Assembly (NCBI RefSeq): GCF_003111665.1
Contig: NZ_CP022188.1
Location: 4,030,001-4,094,000, forward strand
DNA length: 64,000 nt
DNA from: Parazoarcus communis
GTDB taxonomy: Bacteria; Pseudomonadota; Gammaproteobacteria; Burkholderiales; Rhodocyclaceae
Direction: 5' to 3'
In this document: positions 35,644 through 44,393 of the stretch, piece after piece
Layout of the letters: every line of letters begins with the position of its first letter
How positions within the stretch are numbered: position 1 is the first letter of the stretch
Made by a program: the position numbers and the translations under genes
Notes under the pieces: generated by a model
What the model saw: only the letters and a program-made list of their open reading frames with translations
Database searches by the model: none
What the model was told of the DNA's origin: nothing

Positions 35644-35702
35644 GGGCAGGACGGGCGACAGCGGCCGGAAAACGGAGAAGTCACGATTTTAGGCGCTTTG
35701 CG

Positions 35703-36275
35703 AGGAGCTGCCTATTTATTGTGCAGCACGAAAAAATCCTGTTGCTTCAAGGCGTTTGAACGCTCCCTCACACCTTGTCCACAGCTTCGCCCACGGCCTT
35801 CGGGGATAAACCCGATGGGTCGGGCCTGTTTTCCACACCCCGGGCAAGAAATTCGTGCGAATCGCCACGAAAAACACTGGACAAACGTCAAACCTGGCCA
35901 AAAGACAGGTCTGAGCCTCCACTTCTCCGGACTTGCCTCATTTTTAGGCAGACGATGAAATCCCTTTCGATTCAAGGAGGTTTCGGCTTCCCTCACACCT
36001 TGTCCACAGCTTCACCCACGCCGCACGGGGATAAACAGGATTGATCGAACACACAATCCACAGGCCGCGCAGAAAATACGTAGAAACCGCAGCAGAAAAC
36101 AGTGGACAAATCGCCAACAAGGCCCGGAAACGGTCTTGAAACCACCATTTCATGGGACTGCCTCATTTTTAGGCAAGCCTCGAAAAGCCTGTTGATTCAA
36201 GGCCGTTGTGGACTCCCCCACACCTTGTCCACAGCTTCATTCACCTTGATCGTGGATAAACACAGTTGATCAAAG
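35703..36275. repeat. 225-bp tandem repeats with DnaA-box-like motifs (two full, one partial copy)
   Basis: Two complete and one truncated copy (about 35703-35927, 35928-36152, 36153-36275) repeat with a period of 225 bases. The invariant core CACACCTTGTCCACAGCTTC recurs at 35769, 35994 and 36219. Each full copy carries four DnaA-box-like 9-mers at fixed places and on alternating strands: TTGTCCACA; the complement of GGGGATAA or GTGGATAA; TTTTCCACA or CAATCCACA; and the complement of a TGGACAA. Copies are otherwise diverged, so the 9-mers are the conserved part. On the minus strand two copies also carry related 68-69 codon frames. Function is unknown. Confidence 0.8.
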
Positions 36276-36365
36276 AAAGGGCCGGCATCGAATCCACTCT
36301 GCGCTTTGTTGGTGCAGCGCGCTTGGCAGATAATCCGGCACGGAATTTCACAAAGGTACAGATCG

Positions 36366-37328
36366 ATGCCCCCATTCAACGCCGTCTTCCTGGACATCAC
36401 CCCGCTCGACCAGAACGATCTCGACCTTACTTCGCTGCGGGAAGCATTTTCTGGCTTTCAGACTTACGAGCACACCCCGGCTGAGCACGTGATCAGCCGC
36501 CTGCAGGGGGCCCAGGTCGCGATCGTCAACAAGGTCAATCTGACGGCTGAAGTGCTTGCGGCCTGCCCGCAGCTTGAACTCGTGCTGGTTTCCGCGACCG
36601 GTCTGAACAACGTGGATCTGGACGCGGCGAAGGCACGCGGGATTGCCGTGTTCAACTGTCAGGGCTACGGCACCGCCACCGTTGCGCAACACACGCTGAT
36701 GCTGTTGCTGGCGCTGGCGACCCGGCTACCGGATTATCAGGCTGCGGTAAAAGCGGGCCAATGGCAGCAGGCAAAGCATTTCTGTCTGCTCGATTTTCCG
36801 ATTGTCGAACTGGCGGGCAAGACCCTTGGCGTGCTTGGCCAGGGCGAACTCGGCGGCGCAGTAACGCGACTGGCCGAGGCATTGGGCATGCGCGTGGTGG
36901 TCGGCAATCTTCCCGGGCGTCCGCCGAAGGTGGATCGTCTGTCCCTGGATGCCTTGCTGCCCGAGGTCGATGCGCTCACGCTGCACTGCCCGCTCACCGA
37001 GCAAACTCGCAATCTGATCGGCGCACGCGAGCTCGCACTGATGAAACCCGGCGCCTTCCTGATCAATACCGCGCGTGGCGGACTGGTTGAAGAGCAGGCG
37101 CTGGCCGATGCGCTGCGACGCGGACATCTCGGCGGCGCCGCAACCGATGTGCTGATTCAGGAGCCCCCGGTCGCTGGCAACCCCCTGCTGGCCGACGACA
37201 TACCACGCCTGATCGTCACGCCACACAGCGCCTGGGGCAGCCGCGAGGCACGTCAGCGCATCGTCGATCAGCTGGTCGAGAACACGCACGCGTTCAGGTC
37301 GGGGAACGCGCTGCGTCGGGTTGCGTGA
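36366..37328 (+). CDS. D-isomer-specific 2-hydroxyacid dehydrogenase (hydroxypyruvate reductase-like)
   Basis: The 320-residue NAD(P)-dependent enzyme has the Rossmann motif GVLGQGELGG (about residues 148-157), the catalytic Arg in LINTARGGLVEE and His in VTPHSAWGS, with a GTATVAQHTLML segment before the cofactor domain as in glycerate dehydrogenases (HprA-like). The exact substrate (glycerate/hydroxypyruvate or another 2-oxo acid) is not certain. The ATG at 36366 follows an AAAGG sequence and lies 90 bases after the 225-bp repeat block. Confidence 0.85.
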   Translation: MPPFNAVFLDITPLDQNDLDLTSLREAFSGFQTYEHTPAEHVISRLQGAQVAIVNKVNLTAEVLAACPQLELVLVSATGLNNVDLDAAKARGIAVFNCQGYGTATVAQHTLMLLLALATRLPDYQAAVKAGQWQQAKHFCLLDFPIVELAGKTLGVLGQGELGGAVTRLAEALGMRVVVGNLPGRPPKVDRLSLDALLPEVDALTLHCPLTEQTRNLIGARELALMKPGAFLINTARGGLVEEQALADALRRGHLGGAATDVLIQEPPVAGNPLLADDIPRLIVTPHSAWGSREARQRIVDQLVENTHAFRSGNALRRVA

Positions 37329-37412
37329 GACGGATAAGGCCTCGCTGAGCAGGATGGTACGCGCGGGTCCGGCGGCCCGCGCCACACGGAATCATGTGGA
37401 TTGCCGTTGTGA

Positions 37413-37428
37413 CTGTATTTATTTACAG
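37413..37428 (+). promoter_or_regulatory. LexA (SOS) box upstream of dnaE2
   Basis: CTGTATTTATTTACAG is a CTGT-N8-ACAG palindrome matching the gammaproteobacterial/betaproteobacterial SOS box. It ends seven bases before the dnaE2 start, so LexA would block both transcription and initiation. A wider inverted repeat (ATCATGTGGA at about 37392 and TCCACACATGAT at 37429) surrounds it. Confidence 0.85.
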
Positions 37429-37435
37429 TCCACAC

Positions 37436-40400
37436 ATGATCCCGCGCTTTGCCGAACTCCATTGCCTGTCTAACTTCAGCTTCCAGCGTGGCGCTTCGCA
37501 TCCCGAAGAGCTGGCCACGCAGGCGGCGGCCTTCGGTTATGAGGCGCTTGCCATCACCGATGAATGTTCGCTGGCGGGGGTTGTGCGTGCGCATCGCTGC
37601 ATTCGCGAACATGCGCTGCCAGTGCGGCTCATCATCGGCAGCGAGATCCGGCTCGAGGATGGCCCGGCGCTGGTGCTCGTGGCCTGCACGCGCAAGGGAT
37701 ACGGTCAGCTCTCGCGGCTGATCACCCGCGGCCGCCGCGCCGCCGAAAAGGGGCATTACCGGCTGCTGCGCAGCGATCTCGAACACGGGCTGGACGATTG
37801 CCTGGCCGTGCTGCTGCCACCCGACCTGCCCGACGAAAACACCGAGGCCGCCGCCCACTGGCTCGCCAGTTGTTTTCCCGGTGCAGCCTGGATGGCCTTC
37901 ATGCAGACACTGGATGGCCGCGACGCTACCCGTCTGACGCAACTGCGCCTGATCGGCGCACGCACCGGCCTGCGCCTCATCGCCAGCACCGGTGCGCTGA
38001 TGCACGACGCCAGCCGCCGCCCGCTGGCCGATGTACTCACTGCGACGCGCTTGCTCACCACCGTGGCCGATGCCGGGCTGGCGCTCGCCGCCAATGCCGA
38101 GCGCCGGTTGCAGGCGCGTGAAGTGCTCGGGCGCCGCTTTCCACCCGATCTGCTGGCCGAAACCCTGGTACTCGCCGAACGCTGCAACTTCACGCTCGAC
38201 GAACTGCGCTACGAGTATCCGGAAGAGCTCGTCCCTGCGACCGAAACGCCCGCCTCCTGGCTGCGCAAGCTGGTCGAAGCGGGGCTGCGCTGGCGCTACC
38301 GCAAGGCAGCCTCAGCCGAACACGCCCTCGCCTGCGCAGCCCGTACGGAAGACGACCCGGCGCCCGCCAGGGTTCGTCACCAGATCGAGACCGAACTCGC
38401 CCTGATCGGCGAACTCGCCTATGAAGCGTATTTCCTCACCGTGCACGACATCGTCCGCTTTGCCCGCAGCGCCGGCATCCTGTGTCAGGGGCGCGGCTCC
38501 GCTGCCAACTCGGTGGTTTGCTGGGCGCTGGGCATTACCGAAGTCGACCCTTCGCTTGGCATCATGCTGGTCGAACGCTTCATCTCGCGCGAGCGCCAGG
38601 AACCGCCCGACATCGACGTCGACTTCGAGCACTCGCGCCGCGAAGAGGTCATCCAGTACATCTATCGCAAGTACGGCCGTGAGCGTGCCGCGCTGGCCGG
38701 CACCGTCATCAGCTACCGCTCGCGCAGCGCGCTGCGCGATGTGGGTCGGGCGCTGGGTTTCGAAGCCGCACAGATCGAGCGCCTGACCCGCGACCGCTAC
38801 TGGTTCGACGACGGACAGATCATTCCCGAACGGGTCCGCGAGGCCGGTTTCGATCCCGACAGCCCGCAGCTCATCCAGCTGCTGTCGCTCACCCACGCCC
38901 TGATCGGCTTTCCGCGCCACCTGTCGCAGCACGTCGGCGGCTTCGTGATTGCGCGCGGCCGGCTCGATGAGCTGGTCCCGATCGAAAACGCCGCCATGCC
39001 CGACCGCACCGTGCTGCAGTGGGACAAGGACGACCTCGACACCCTCGGCCTGCTCAAGGTCGACGTGCTCGCGCTCGGCATGCTCTCCGCACTGCGCCGT
39101 GCGCTCGACATGGTATCGGCGTGGCGTGGCACCCCGCTCAGCCTGGCCAGCATCCCGCGCGAGGAGGAAGCGGTGTATGCCATGCTGTCGCGCGCCGACA
39201 CCATCGGCGTGTTCCAGATCGAATCGCGCGCGCAGATGACCATGCTGCCACGGCTCAAGCCGACGCGTTTCTACGACCTGGTCGTCGAGGTCGCCATCGT
39301 GCGCCCGGGCCCGATCCAGGGCGGCATGGTCCATCCCTATCTCGAAGCGCGCACACGCAAGGCCCGCGGCGATGATCCGATGGCCGGTCTGCGGCATGAG
39401 ATCCGCGCCGTGCTGGAACGCACGCTGGGGGTGCCGATCTTTCAGGAGCAGGTGATGCAGCTCGCGGTGGCGGCGGCCGGCTTCACCGGCGGCGAGGCTG
39501 ATCAGCTGCGCCGCTCGATGGGCGCATGGCGGCGCAAGGGCGAACTCGAGCGTTACCGCAACAAGCTGCTGCAAGGCATGGCCGCCAACGGCTACGAAGC
39601 AGAATTTGCCGAACGCCTGTGCAAGCAGATCGAAGGCTTCGGCAGCTATGGTTTTCCGGAATCCCATGCGGCCAGCTTCGCCTTGCTGGTCTATGCCTCG
39701 GCCTGGCTCAAGTGCTTCGAACCCGCAGCCTTCCTGTGTGCCCTGCTCAACAGCCAGCCGATGGGCTTCTATTCGCCCTCGCAACTGATACAGGACGCAC
39801 GCCGCCATCAGGTCGAGGTCCGCAGCGCGGACGTCAATGCCAGCGACAGGGAATGCACACTGGAGGCGATTGACGATGAGGAGCCCGGTCCTGATCGTGC
39901 ACACACGAACCCTGCCGTGCGTCTGGGCCTGTGCATGATCCGCGGGCTCGGCACCGAGACCGCCACCCGCATTGCCACCGCCCGCGCCACACGGCCCTTT
40001 GCCGACGTGGCCGACCTCGCCACGCGCGCCGGCCTGGATGCCGCCACCCTGCAACGCCTGGCCGCGGCCGACGCCCTCAAATCACTGGCCGGCAACCGCC
40101 GCCAGGCCTTGTGGCAGGCCACCGGCAACAGCCCGCTGCCCGGCATGCTCAAAGGCGCAGCCGGCTACGAAAACGCACTTCGCTTCGCCCCGCCCTCGGA
40201 AGCAGAGGATCTGCGTGCCGACTACAACAGGCTCGGTTTCACCCTCGGTCGCCACCCGCTGAGCCTGTTGCGCACAACCCTGCGTGGCATGCGCTTTCTG
40301 GACGCCACCGAGATCATGCACTGCCCCGACCGCATGCTCGCCCGCGCCGCTGGCATCGTGACCTGCCGCCAGCGCCCCGGCACCGCCAATGGCACGATGT

Positions 40401-40615
40401 TCATCACCCTGGAAGACGAAGCAGGCCTGATCAACATCATCGTTCGCCCCGAGCTGGTCGAACGTCAGCGCCGGCAGCTTCTGGGCGCGAAGCTGCTGGG
40501 GGTGTACGGACAGATCAGCCGCCAAGGCCAGGTGGTGCACCTCATCGCCGGCCGCGTGGTCGACCACTCCGCCCTGCTTGGCCAGCTCGAGACCCACAGC
40601 AGGGACTTCCATTGA
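37436..40615 (+). CDS. dnaE2: error-prone DNA polymerase III alpha subunit (DnaE2/ImuC)
   Basis: DnaE2 performs mutagenic translesion synthesis during the SOS response. The 1059-residue protein has an N-terminal PHP domain (FAELHCLSNFSFQRGASHPEEL), the palm motif GRGSAANS, catalytic aspartates in PDIDVDFEHSRR (about residue 391-397) and a C-terminal OB fold, but lacks the C-terminal beta/tau extensions of replicative DnaE. A LexA box sits directly upstream. The usual cassette partners imuA and imuB are not adjacent. The ATG at 37436 is chosen because the LexA box would otherwise be inside the coding region. Confidence 0.92.
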   Translation: MIPRFAELHCLSNFSFQRGASHPEELATQAAAFGYEALAITDECSLAGVVRAHRCIREHALPVRLIIGSEIRLEDGPALVLVACTRKGYGQLSRLITRGRRAAEKGHYRLLRSDLEHGLDDCLAVLLPPDLPDENTEAAAHWLASCFPGAAWMAFMQTLDGRDATRLTQLRLIGARTGLRLIASTGALMHDASRRPLADVLTATRLLTTVADAGLALAANAERRLQAREVLGRRFPPDLLAETLVLAERCNFTLDELRYEYPEELVPATETPASWLRKLVEAGLRWRYRKAASAEHALACAARTEDDPAPARVRHQIETELALIGELAYEAYFLTVHDIVRFARSAGILCQGRGSAANSVVCWALGITEVDPSLGIMLVERFISRERQEPPDIDVDFEHSRREEVIQYIYRKYGRERAALAGTVISYRSRSALRDVGRALGFEAAQIERLTRDRYWFDDGQIIPERVREAGFDPDSPQLIQLLSLTHALIGFPRHLSQHVGGFVIARGRLDELVPIENAAMPDRTVLQWDKDDLDTLGLLKVDVLALGMLSALRRALDMVSAWRGTPLSLASIPREEEAVYAMLSRADTIGVFQIESRAQMTMLPRLKPTRFYDLVVEVAIVRPGPIQGGMVHPYLEARTRKARGDDPMAGLRHEIRAVLERTLGVPIFQEQVMQLAVAAAGFTGGEADQLRRSMGAWRRKGELERYRNKLLQGMAANGYEAEFAERLCKQIEGFGSYGFPESHAASFALLVYASAWLKCFEPAAFLCALLNSQPMGFYSPSQLIQDARRHQVEVRSADVNASDRECTLEAIDDEEPGPDRAHTNPAVRLGLCMIRGLGTETATRIATARATRPFADVADLATRAGLDAATLQRLAAADALKSLAGNRRQALWQATGNSPLPGMLKGAAGYENALRFAPPSEAEDLRADYNRLGFTLGRHPLSLLRTTLRGMRFLDATEIMHCPDRMLARAAGIVTCRQRPGTANGTMFITLEDEAGLINIIVRPELVERQRRQLLGAKLLGVYGQISRQGQVVHLIAGRVVDHSALLGQLETHSRDFH

Positions 40616-40709
40616 GGCAGCCCCGGGGGGCACCGCGCCGCACGCATGACGTTGGACGCGGCTCCGGATCTGCGCCAGAGTTCACCCTTTGCACACAACA
40701 GAGACAACA

Positions 40710-41864
40710 GTGAACTCGGAAACGCAGGCTCGAACCGATGCGGACTTCATCATTGTCGGCGCGGGCATTGCCGGTGCCTCGATCGGATACTGGCTGGCGC
40801 CCTTCGGCCGCGTCCTCATCCTCGAACGCGAATCGCAGCCCGGCTATCACGCCACCGGACGCTCCGCCGCGATCTTCGTGCCAAGTTACGGAAACGCTCA
40901 GGTGCGGGCACTCACCCGCGCAAGCCTGTCTTTCATGCAGTCGCCCCCTGCAGGCTTCACCGGCCACCCCTTGCTGAGCCCGCGCGGGGTGCTGGTCGTG
41001 GCCACACCGGACCAGTTGCCACACCTCGATGACTTCTGGCGCGAGCTGCAGACCACCTCATCCACCGCCCGCCGTCTGTCTGCGGCCGAGGCCTGCGCAA
41101 TGGTGCCGGTCCTGCGTCCGTCGCAGGTCGCGGCTGCGGTGTATGAAGAGGGCGCCTTCGATATCGACGTCAACGCATTGCATCAGGGCTTTCTCAAGGG
41201 GGTACGCCACGCCGGCGGTCAGGTCGTGTGCGACGCCGAGTTCAGCGCCGTCGAGCGCAGCGGCGAGGTCTGGACCCTTAGCGCCGGCACACGCAACTGG
41301 ACGGCACCGGTGCTGATCGATGCCGCCGGCGCCTGGGCCGACATCGTCGCCGGGCTGGCGGGCGTCGCACCGCTGGGACTGGTGCCGAAACGACGCACGG
41401 CCTGCATCCTGCCCGCACCCGCCGACATCCCCACCGCACACTGGCCGATGGTGCTCGGCGCAGCGGAGGACTGGTACATCAAGCCCGATGCAGGCGCCTT
41501 GCTCGCCTCACCCGCAAACGCCGACCCGGTGCCGCCGCAGGATGTACAGCCCGAAGACCTGGATATCGCCCTGGCGATGTACCGCGTCGAAGAGATGACC
41601 ACGCTGGACGCAAGCCGCCCGCGAACCCCGTGGGCCGGCCTGCGCACATTCGCTTCCGACGGCGGGCTGGTCGGCGGTTTCGATGATCGGGTGCCCGGTT
41701 TCTTCTGGGTGGCCGCACAGGGTGGCTACGGCATCCAGACCGCCGCTGCAATGGGTGAAGCCTGCGCAGCGCTGGTGCGACAACTGCCGCTGCCGGCCCA
41801 CATTGCGGCCGAAGGGATCAGCGAGGCCGCGCTCGGACCTGCCCGCATCCGCAACGCGCAGTAA
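40710..41864 (+). CDS. FAD-dependent oxidoreductase (D-amino acid oxidase/DadA-like)
   Basis: The 384-residue protein has an N-terminal FAD-binding motif IIVGAGIAGASIGYWLAPFG with ERESQPGYHATGRSA, as in glycine/D-amino acid oxidases, and a C-terminal GFFWVAAQGGYGIQTAAAMGEA. Probable cytoplasmic or membrane-associated deaminating dehydrogenase; the substrate is unknown. The start is a GTG at 40710 (an upstream TTG at 40689 is possible); neither has a convincing ribosome binding site. It follows dnaE2 by 94 bases on the same strand. Confidence 0.82.
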   Translation: MNSETQARTDADFIIVGAGIAGASIGYWLAPFGRVLILERESQPGYHATGRSAAIFVPSYGNAQVRALTRASLSFMQSPPAGFTGHPLLSPRGVLVVATPDQLPHLDDFWRELQTTSSTARRLSAAEACAMVPVLRPSQVAAAVYEEGAFDIDVNALHQGFLKGVRHAGGQVVCDAEFSAVERSGEVWTLSAGTRNWTAPVLIDAAGAWADIVAGLAGVAPLGLVPKRRTACILPAPADIPTAHWPMVLGAAEDWYIKPDAGALLASPANADPVPPQDVQPEDLDIALAMYRVEEMTTLDASRPRTPWAGLRTFASDGGLVGGFDDRVPGFFWVAAQGGYGIQTAAAMGEACAALVRQLPLPAHIAAEGISEAALGPARIRNAQ

Positions 41865-41927
41865 GTGCGCCTCATGCTGCCGGGCGCACTGCCGCCCGCA
41901 GCGCGCGCACTCGCCAGCGGGCTGGCA

Positions 41928-42833
41928 TCACGCACCCACCGCGAGTTGATCGATCCGCCCTTGCAGATGCTGGCGCAGCAACTGCACCGCAGGGCCGATC
42001 TGGCGCCGGCTGGCACACAGCAGGTTGAGCGGGCTGGACTCCCCCGACCATGCAGTGCACAGCGCCACCAAGCGCCCATCGCGCAGGTCCTGCTCGGTGT
42101 CGAGCCGCGACTTGTAGGCGATCCCATGCCCGGCCACGGCCCAGCGCCTCACCGTCTCGCCATCGTCGGCGATGCGGTTGCCCCTGACGTTGACCAGGCT
42201 CTCTTCGCCATCACGTGAAAAGCGCCAGCGATCGTGCACCTGATCGCTGAGCATGAAGCACAGGCAGTTGTGGCGAACGAGATCGGCAGGCGTCTCGGGC
42301 CTGCCATGACGTTCGAGATAGGCCGGCGATGCGCACAACACCCGCCGGTTGCCGGGCGCGAGGGGCAAGGCCACCATCCTCGAGTCCGGCGGATTGCCGT
42401 AGCGGATCGCAATATCCACCGGCTGCTGAAACACATCCGCAACCCGGTCCGACACCTGCACCCGCAACTGCAGGCGCGGATAGTCCGCAACAAACTCGTC
42501 CAGCCAGGGCAACAGCAGACGCCGCCCGATGTCTGACGGGATGGATAGCTGCAGGCTGCCACTGAGTTCGAGTTGTCCGGCCGTTGCCGCCCGTCTGCCC
42601 TGATCAAGCAACTCCAGCGCCTGCAGACAATGCTGCAGATAGGCTTCCCCCTCCTGCGACAGTCGCTGACTCCGTGTGGAGCGCACAAAGAGCCGCACGC
42701 CGAGATCGGCTTCGAGCCGTTTGAGTGAGGCGCTTGCCGCAGCCGGGGTGATGTCCATCATGCGCGCCGCGGCGCTGAGGCTGCCGCCCTGAACGGTGCG
42801 GACGAAGATTTCGAGATCCTTGAGCGCAATCAT
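41928..42833 (-). CDS. LysR-family transcriptional regulator
   Basis: The 301-residue regulator has the N-terminal winged helix-turn-helix (LKDLEIFVRTVQGGSLSAAARMMDITPAAASASLKRLEADLG) and a type 2 periplasmic-binding effector domain. It is divergently transcribed from the dehydrogenase gene starting at 42943, the classical arrangement for a LysR regulator and its target. The ATG at 42833 is used; a TTG two codons upstream is possible. The inducer is unknown. Confidence 0.9.
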   Translation of the reverse strand: MIALKDLEIFVRTVQGGSLSAAARMMDITPAAASASLKRLEADLGVRLFVRSTRSQRLSQEGEAYLQHCLQALELLDQGRRAATAGQLELSGSLQLSIPSDIGRRLLLPWLDEFVADYPRLQLRVQVSDRVADVFQQPVDIAIRYGNPPDSRMVALPLAPGNRRVLCASPAYLERHGRPETPADLVRHNCLCFMLSDQVHDRWRFSRDGEESLVNVRGNRIADDGETVRRWAVAGHGIAYKSRLDTEQDLRDGRLVALCTAWSGESSPLNLLCASRRQIGPAVQLLRQHLQGRIDQLAVGA

Positions 42834-42942
42834 TATCAAATCTTGTTTGAAATACCTTCTTCATTATCGGCGTTTTTCCGCGCAATGAAGTCGTGCATCA
42901 TCCAGACATTCGCAACGCACCGATCACGAAGAAGGAATCAGC

Positions 42943-43962
42943 ATGAAAGCCATCGCCTATCAGAACGCCCACCCGATCGCCGATGAAAACGGCCTGCAGG
43001 ATGTCGTCCTGCCCGAACCCGTTGCCACCGGTCGCGATCTGCTGGTCGAGGTCAAGGCCATTTCGGTCAATCCGGTGGATACCAAGGTCCGGGCCAACGC
43101 CAGCGCAGAGGCCGGTGGATGGAAAGTGCTGGGCTGGGATGCCACCGGGGTTGTGCGTGCAGCAGGTCCTGACGTAACGCAGTTCAAGGTCGGTGACCGC
43201 GTCTGGTACGCCGGCGACATCACCCGTCCGGGCACCAATGCCGAACTCCACCTGGTGGACGAGCGCATTGTCGGTCACATGCCCGCATCGCTCGATTTCG
43301 CGCAGGCCGCAGCCCTGCCGCTGACCTCGATCACGGCGTGGGAGATGCTTTTCGACCGTCTGCGCCTGAAGGCCGACACCACGCCGACCAACGAGCGTCT
43401 GCTGATCATTGGCGCGTCTGGTGGCGTCGGTTCGATCATGACCCAGCTCGCCCGTCGTCTCACCGGCGCCACGGTGATCGGCACCGCATCGCGGCCCGAG
43501 ACCGAGGCCTGGGTGCGCGAACTGGGGGCGCATCACGTCATCAATCACACCCGTCCGCTCGCCGAAGAGCTCAAGCGCATCGGCATTGACCAGGTGACCC
43601 ACGTCGTCAGCCTGACCAAGACCGACCAGCATTTCCCGCACATCGTCGAAGCCATCGCGCCGCAGGGCAAGTTCGGTCTCATCGACGACCCTGAGCCCAT
43701 CGACGTCCGCCTGCTCAAGCGCAAGAGCGTGTCGCTGCACTGGGAACTGATGTTCACGCGCTCGATGTTTGGCACCGAGGACATGATCGCCCAGCACCGC
43801 CTGCTCGACGAAATGGCCCGTCTGGTCGACGCCGGCACGATCCGCAGCACGGCCGCCGAACACTTCGGCAGCATCAACGCCGCCAACCTGAAACGGGCAC
43901 ATGCGCTGCTCGAGTCCGGCAAGGCACGTGGAAAGATCGTGCTCGAGGGCTTCACCGGCTAA
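42943..43962 (+). CDS. zinc-type alcohol dehydrogenase-like / quinone oxidoreductase (MDR family)
   Basis: The 339-residue product is a medium-chain dehydrogenase/reductase: MKAIAYQNAHPI..., GWDATGVVRAAGPDV, the cofactor motif LIIGASGGVGSIMTQLARRL (about residues 151-170) and a C-terminal RGKIVLEGF. The zinc-ligand cysteines of classical alcohol dehydrogenases are absent, so it is a zinc-independent NADPH:quinone reductase-like enzyme (ZADH subgroup). An AGAAGGAATCAGC binding site precedes the ATG. Control by the divergent LysR gene is likely. Confidence 0.88.
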   Translation: MKAIAYQNAHPIADENGLQDVVLPEPVATGRDLLVEVKAISVNPVDTKVRANASAEAGGWKVLGWDATGVVRAAGPDVTQFKVGDRVWYAGDITRPGTNAELHLVDERIVGHMPASLDFAQAAALPLTSITAWEMLFDRLRLKADTTPTNERLLIIGASGGVGSIMTQLARRLTGATVIGTASRPETEAWVRELGAHHVINHTRPLAEELKRIGIDQVTHVVSLTKTDQHFPHIVEAIAPQGKFGLIDDPEPIDVRLLKRKSVSLHWELMFTRSMFGTEDMIAQHRLLDEMARLVDAGTIRSTAAEHFGSINAANLKRAHALLESGKARGKIVLEGFTG

Positions 43963-44096
43963 ACGATGGCCCGAACGCGGACCTGACCGGCTCGCCGGTT
44001 CGACGGCTGCAAGGCATCGATCTGGCACTCATCCTGCTTTCCGGGTCACGGGAGGGGTGCAGGCGTCTGCGCCCTCGCGACCAAATGGAGCGCATC

Positions 44097-44384
44097 ATGC
44101 AGGCACTTGCCAGCCGTACCGACAAGCACGGAAACCCTGTCCAGATCGGCGATGAGGTTCGCATTCTCAGCATCAGCATGGATTCCGACATCGACGACGA
44201 TGAACGCGAGATGTTCGAATTCATGCTGGGCGCGATCTGCGAGATCGAACGCTTCGATGCGGACGGCCGCGCCTGGGTGTCGATGTGGTGGAGCACCGGC
44301 GAGGGCAACGCCACAACCAGTGTCGGACTCGCGACACACGAAATGGAGCGGGTCACCAGCCACTGCCCCAAACCGTCCGCCTGA
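44097..44384 (+). CDS. hypothetical small acidic protein
   Basis: The product has 95 residues from the ATG at 44097, which has GGAGCG six bases upstream; an ATG at 44085 would add four residues. It begins QALASRTDKHGNPVQIGDEVRILSI, a small beta-barrel-like start, followed by the acidic DSDIDDDERE and a WVSMWWSTGEG motif. No domain is recognised. It may be a small conserved protein of betaproteobacteria. Confidence 0.5.
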   Translation: MQALASRTDKHGNPVQIGDEVRILSISMDSDIDDDEREMFEFMLGAICEIERFDADGRAWVSMWWSTGEGNATTSVGLATHEMERVTSHCPKPSA

Positions 44385-44393
44385 AGCGGCGGC

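Noticed and set aside
35703..36275. Chromosomal replication origin (oriC)
   Set aside because: DnaA-box-like motifs are present, but there is no dnaA, dnaN, rnpA/rpmH or gidA nearby and no obvious AT-rich unwinding element, so I report a motif array only.
35703..36275. CRISPR array
   Set aside because: The repeat period (225 bases) and the long diverged repeat units do not fit short direct repeats with unique spacers, and no cas genes are present.
38312..40054. 580-codon minus-strand frame opposite dnaE2
   Set aside because: Antisense shadow of a well-conserved polymerase gene.
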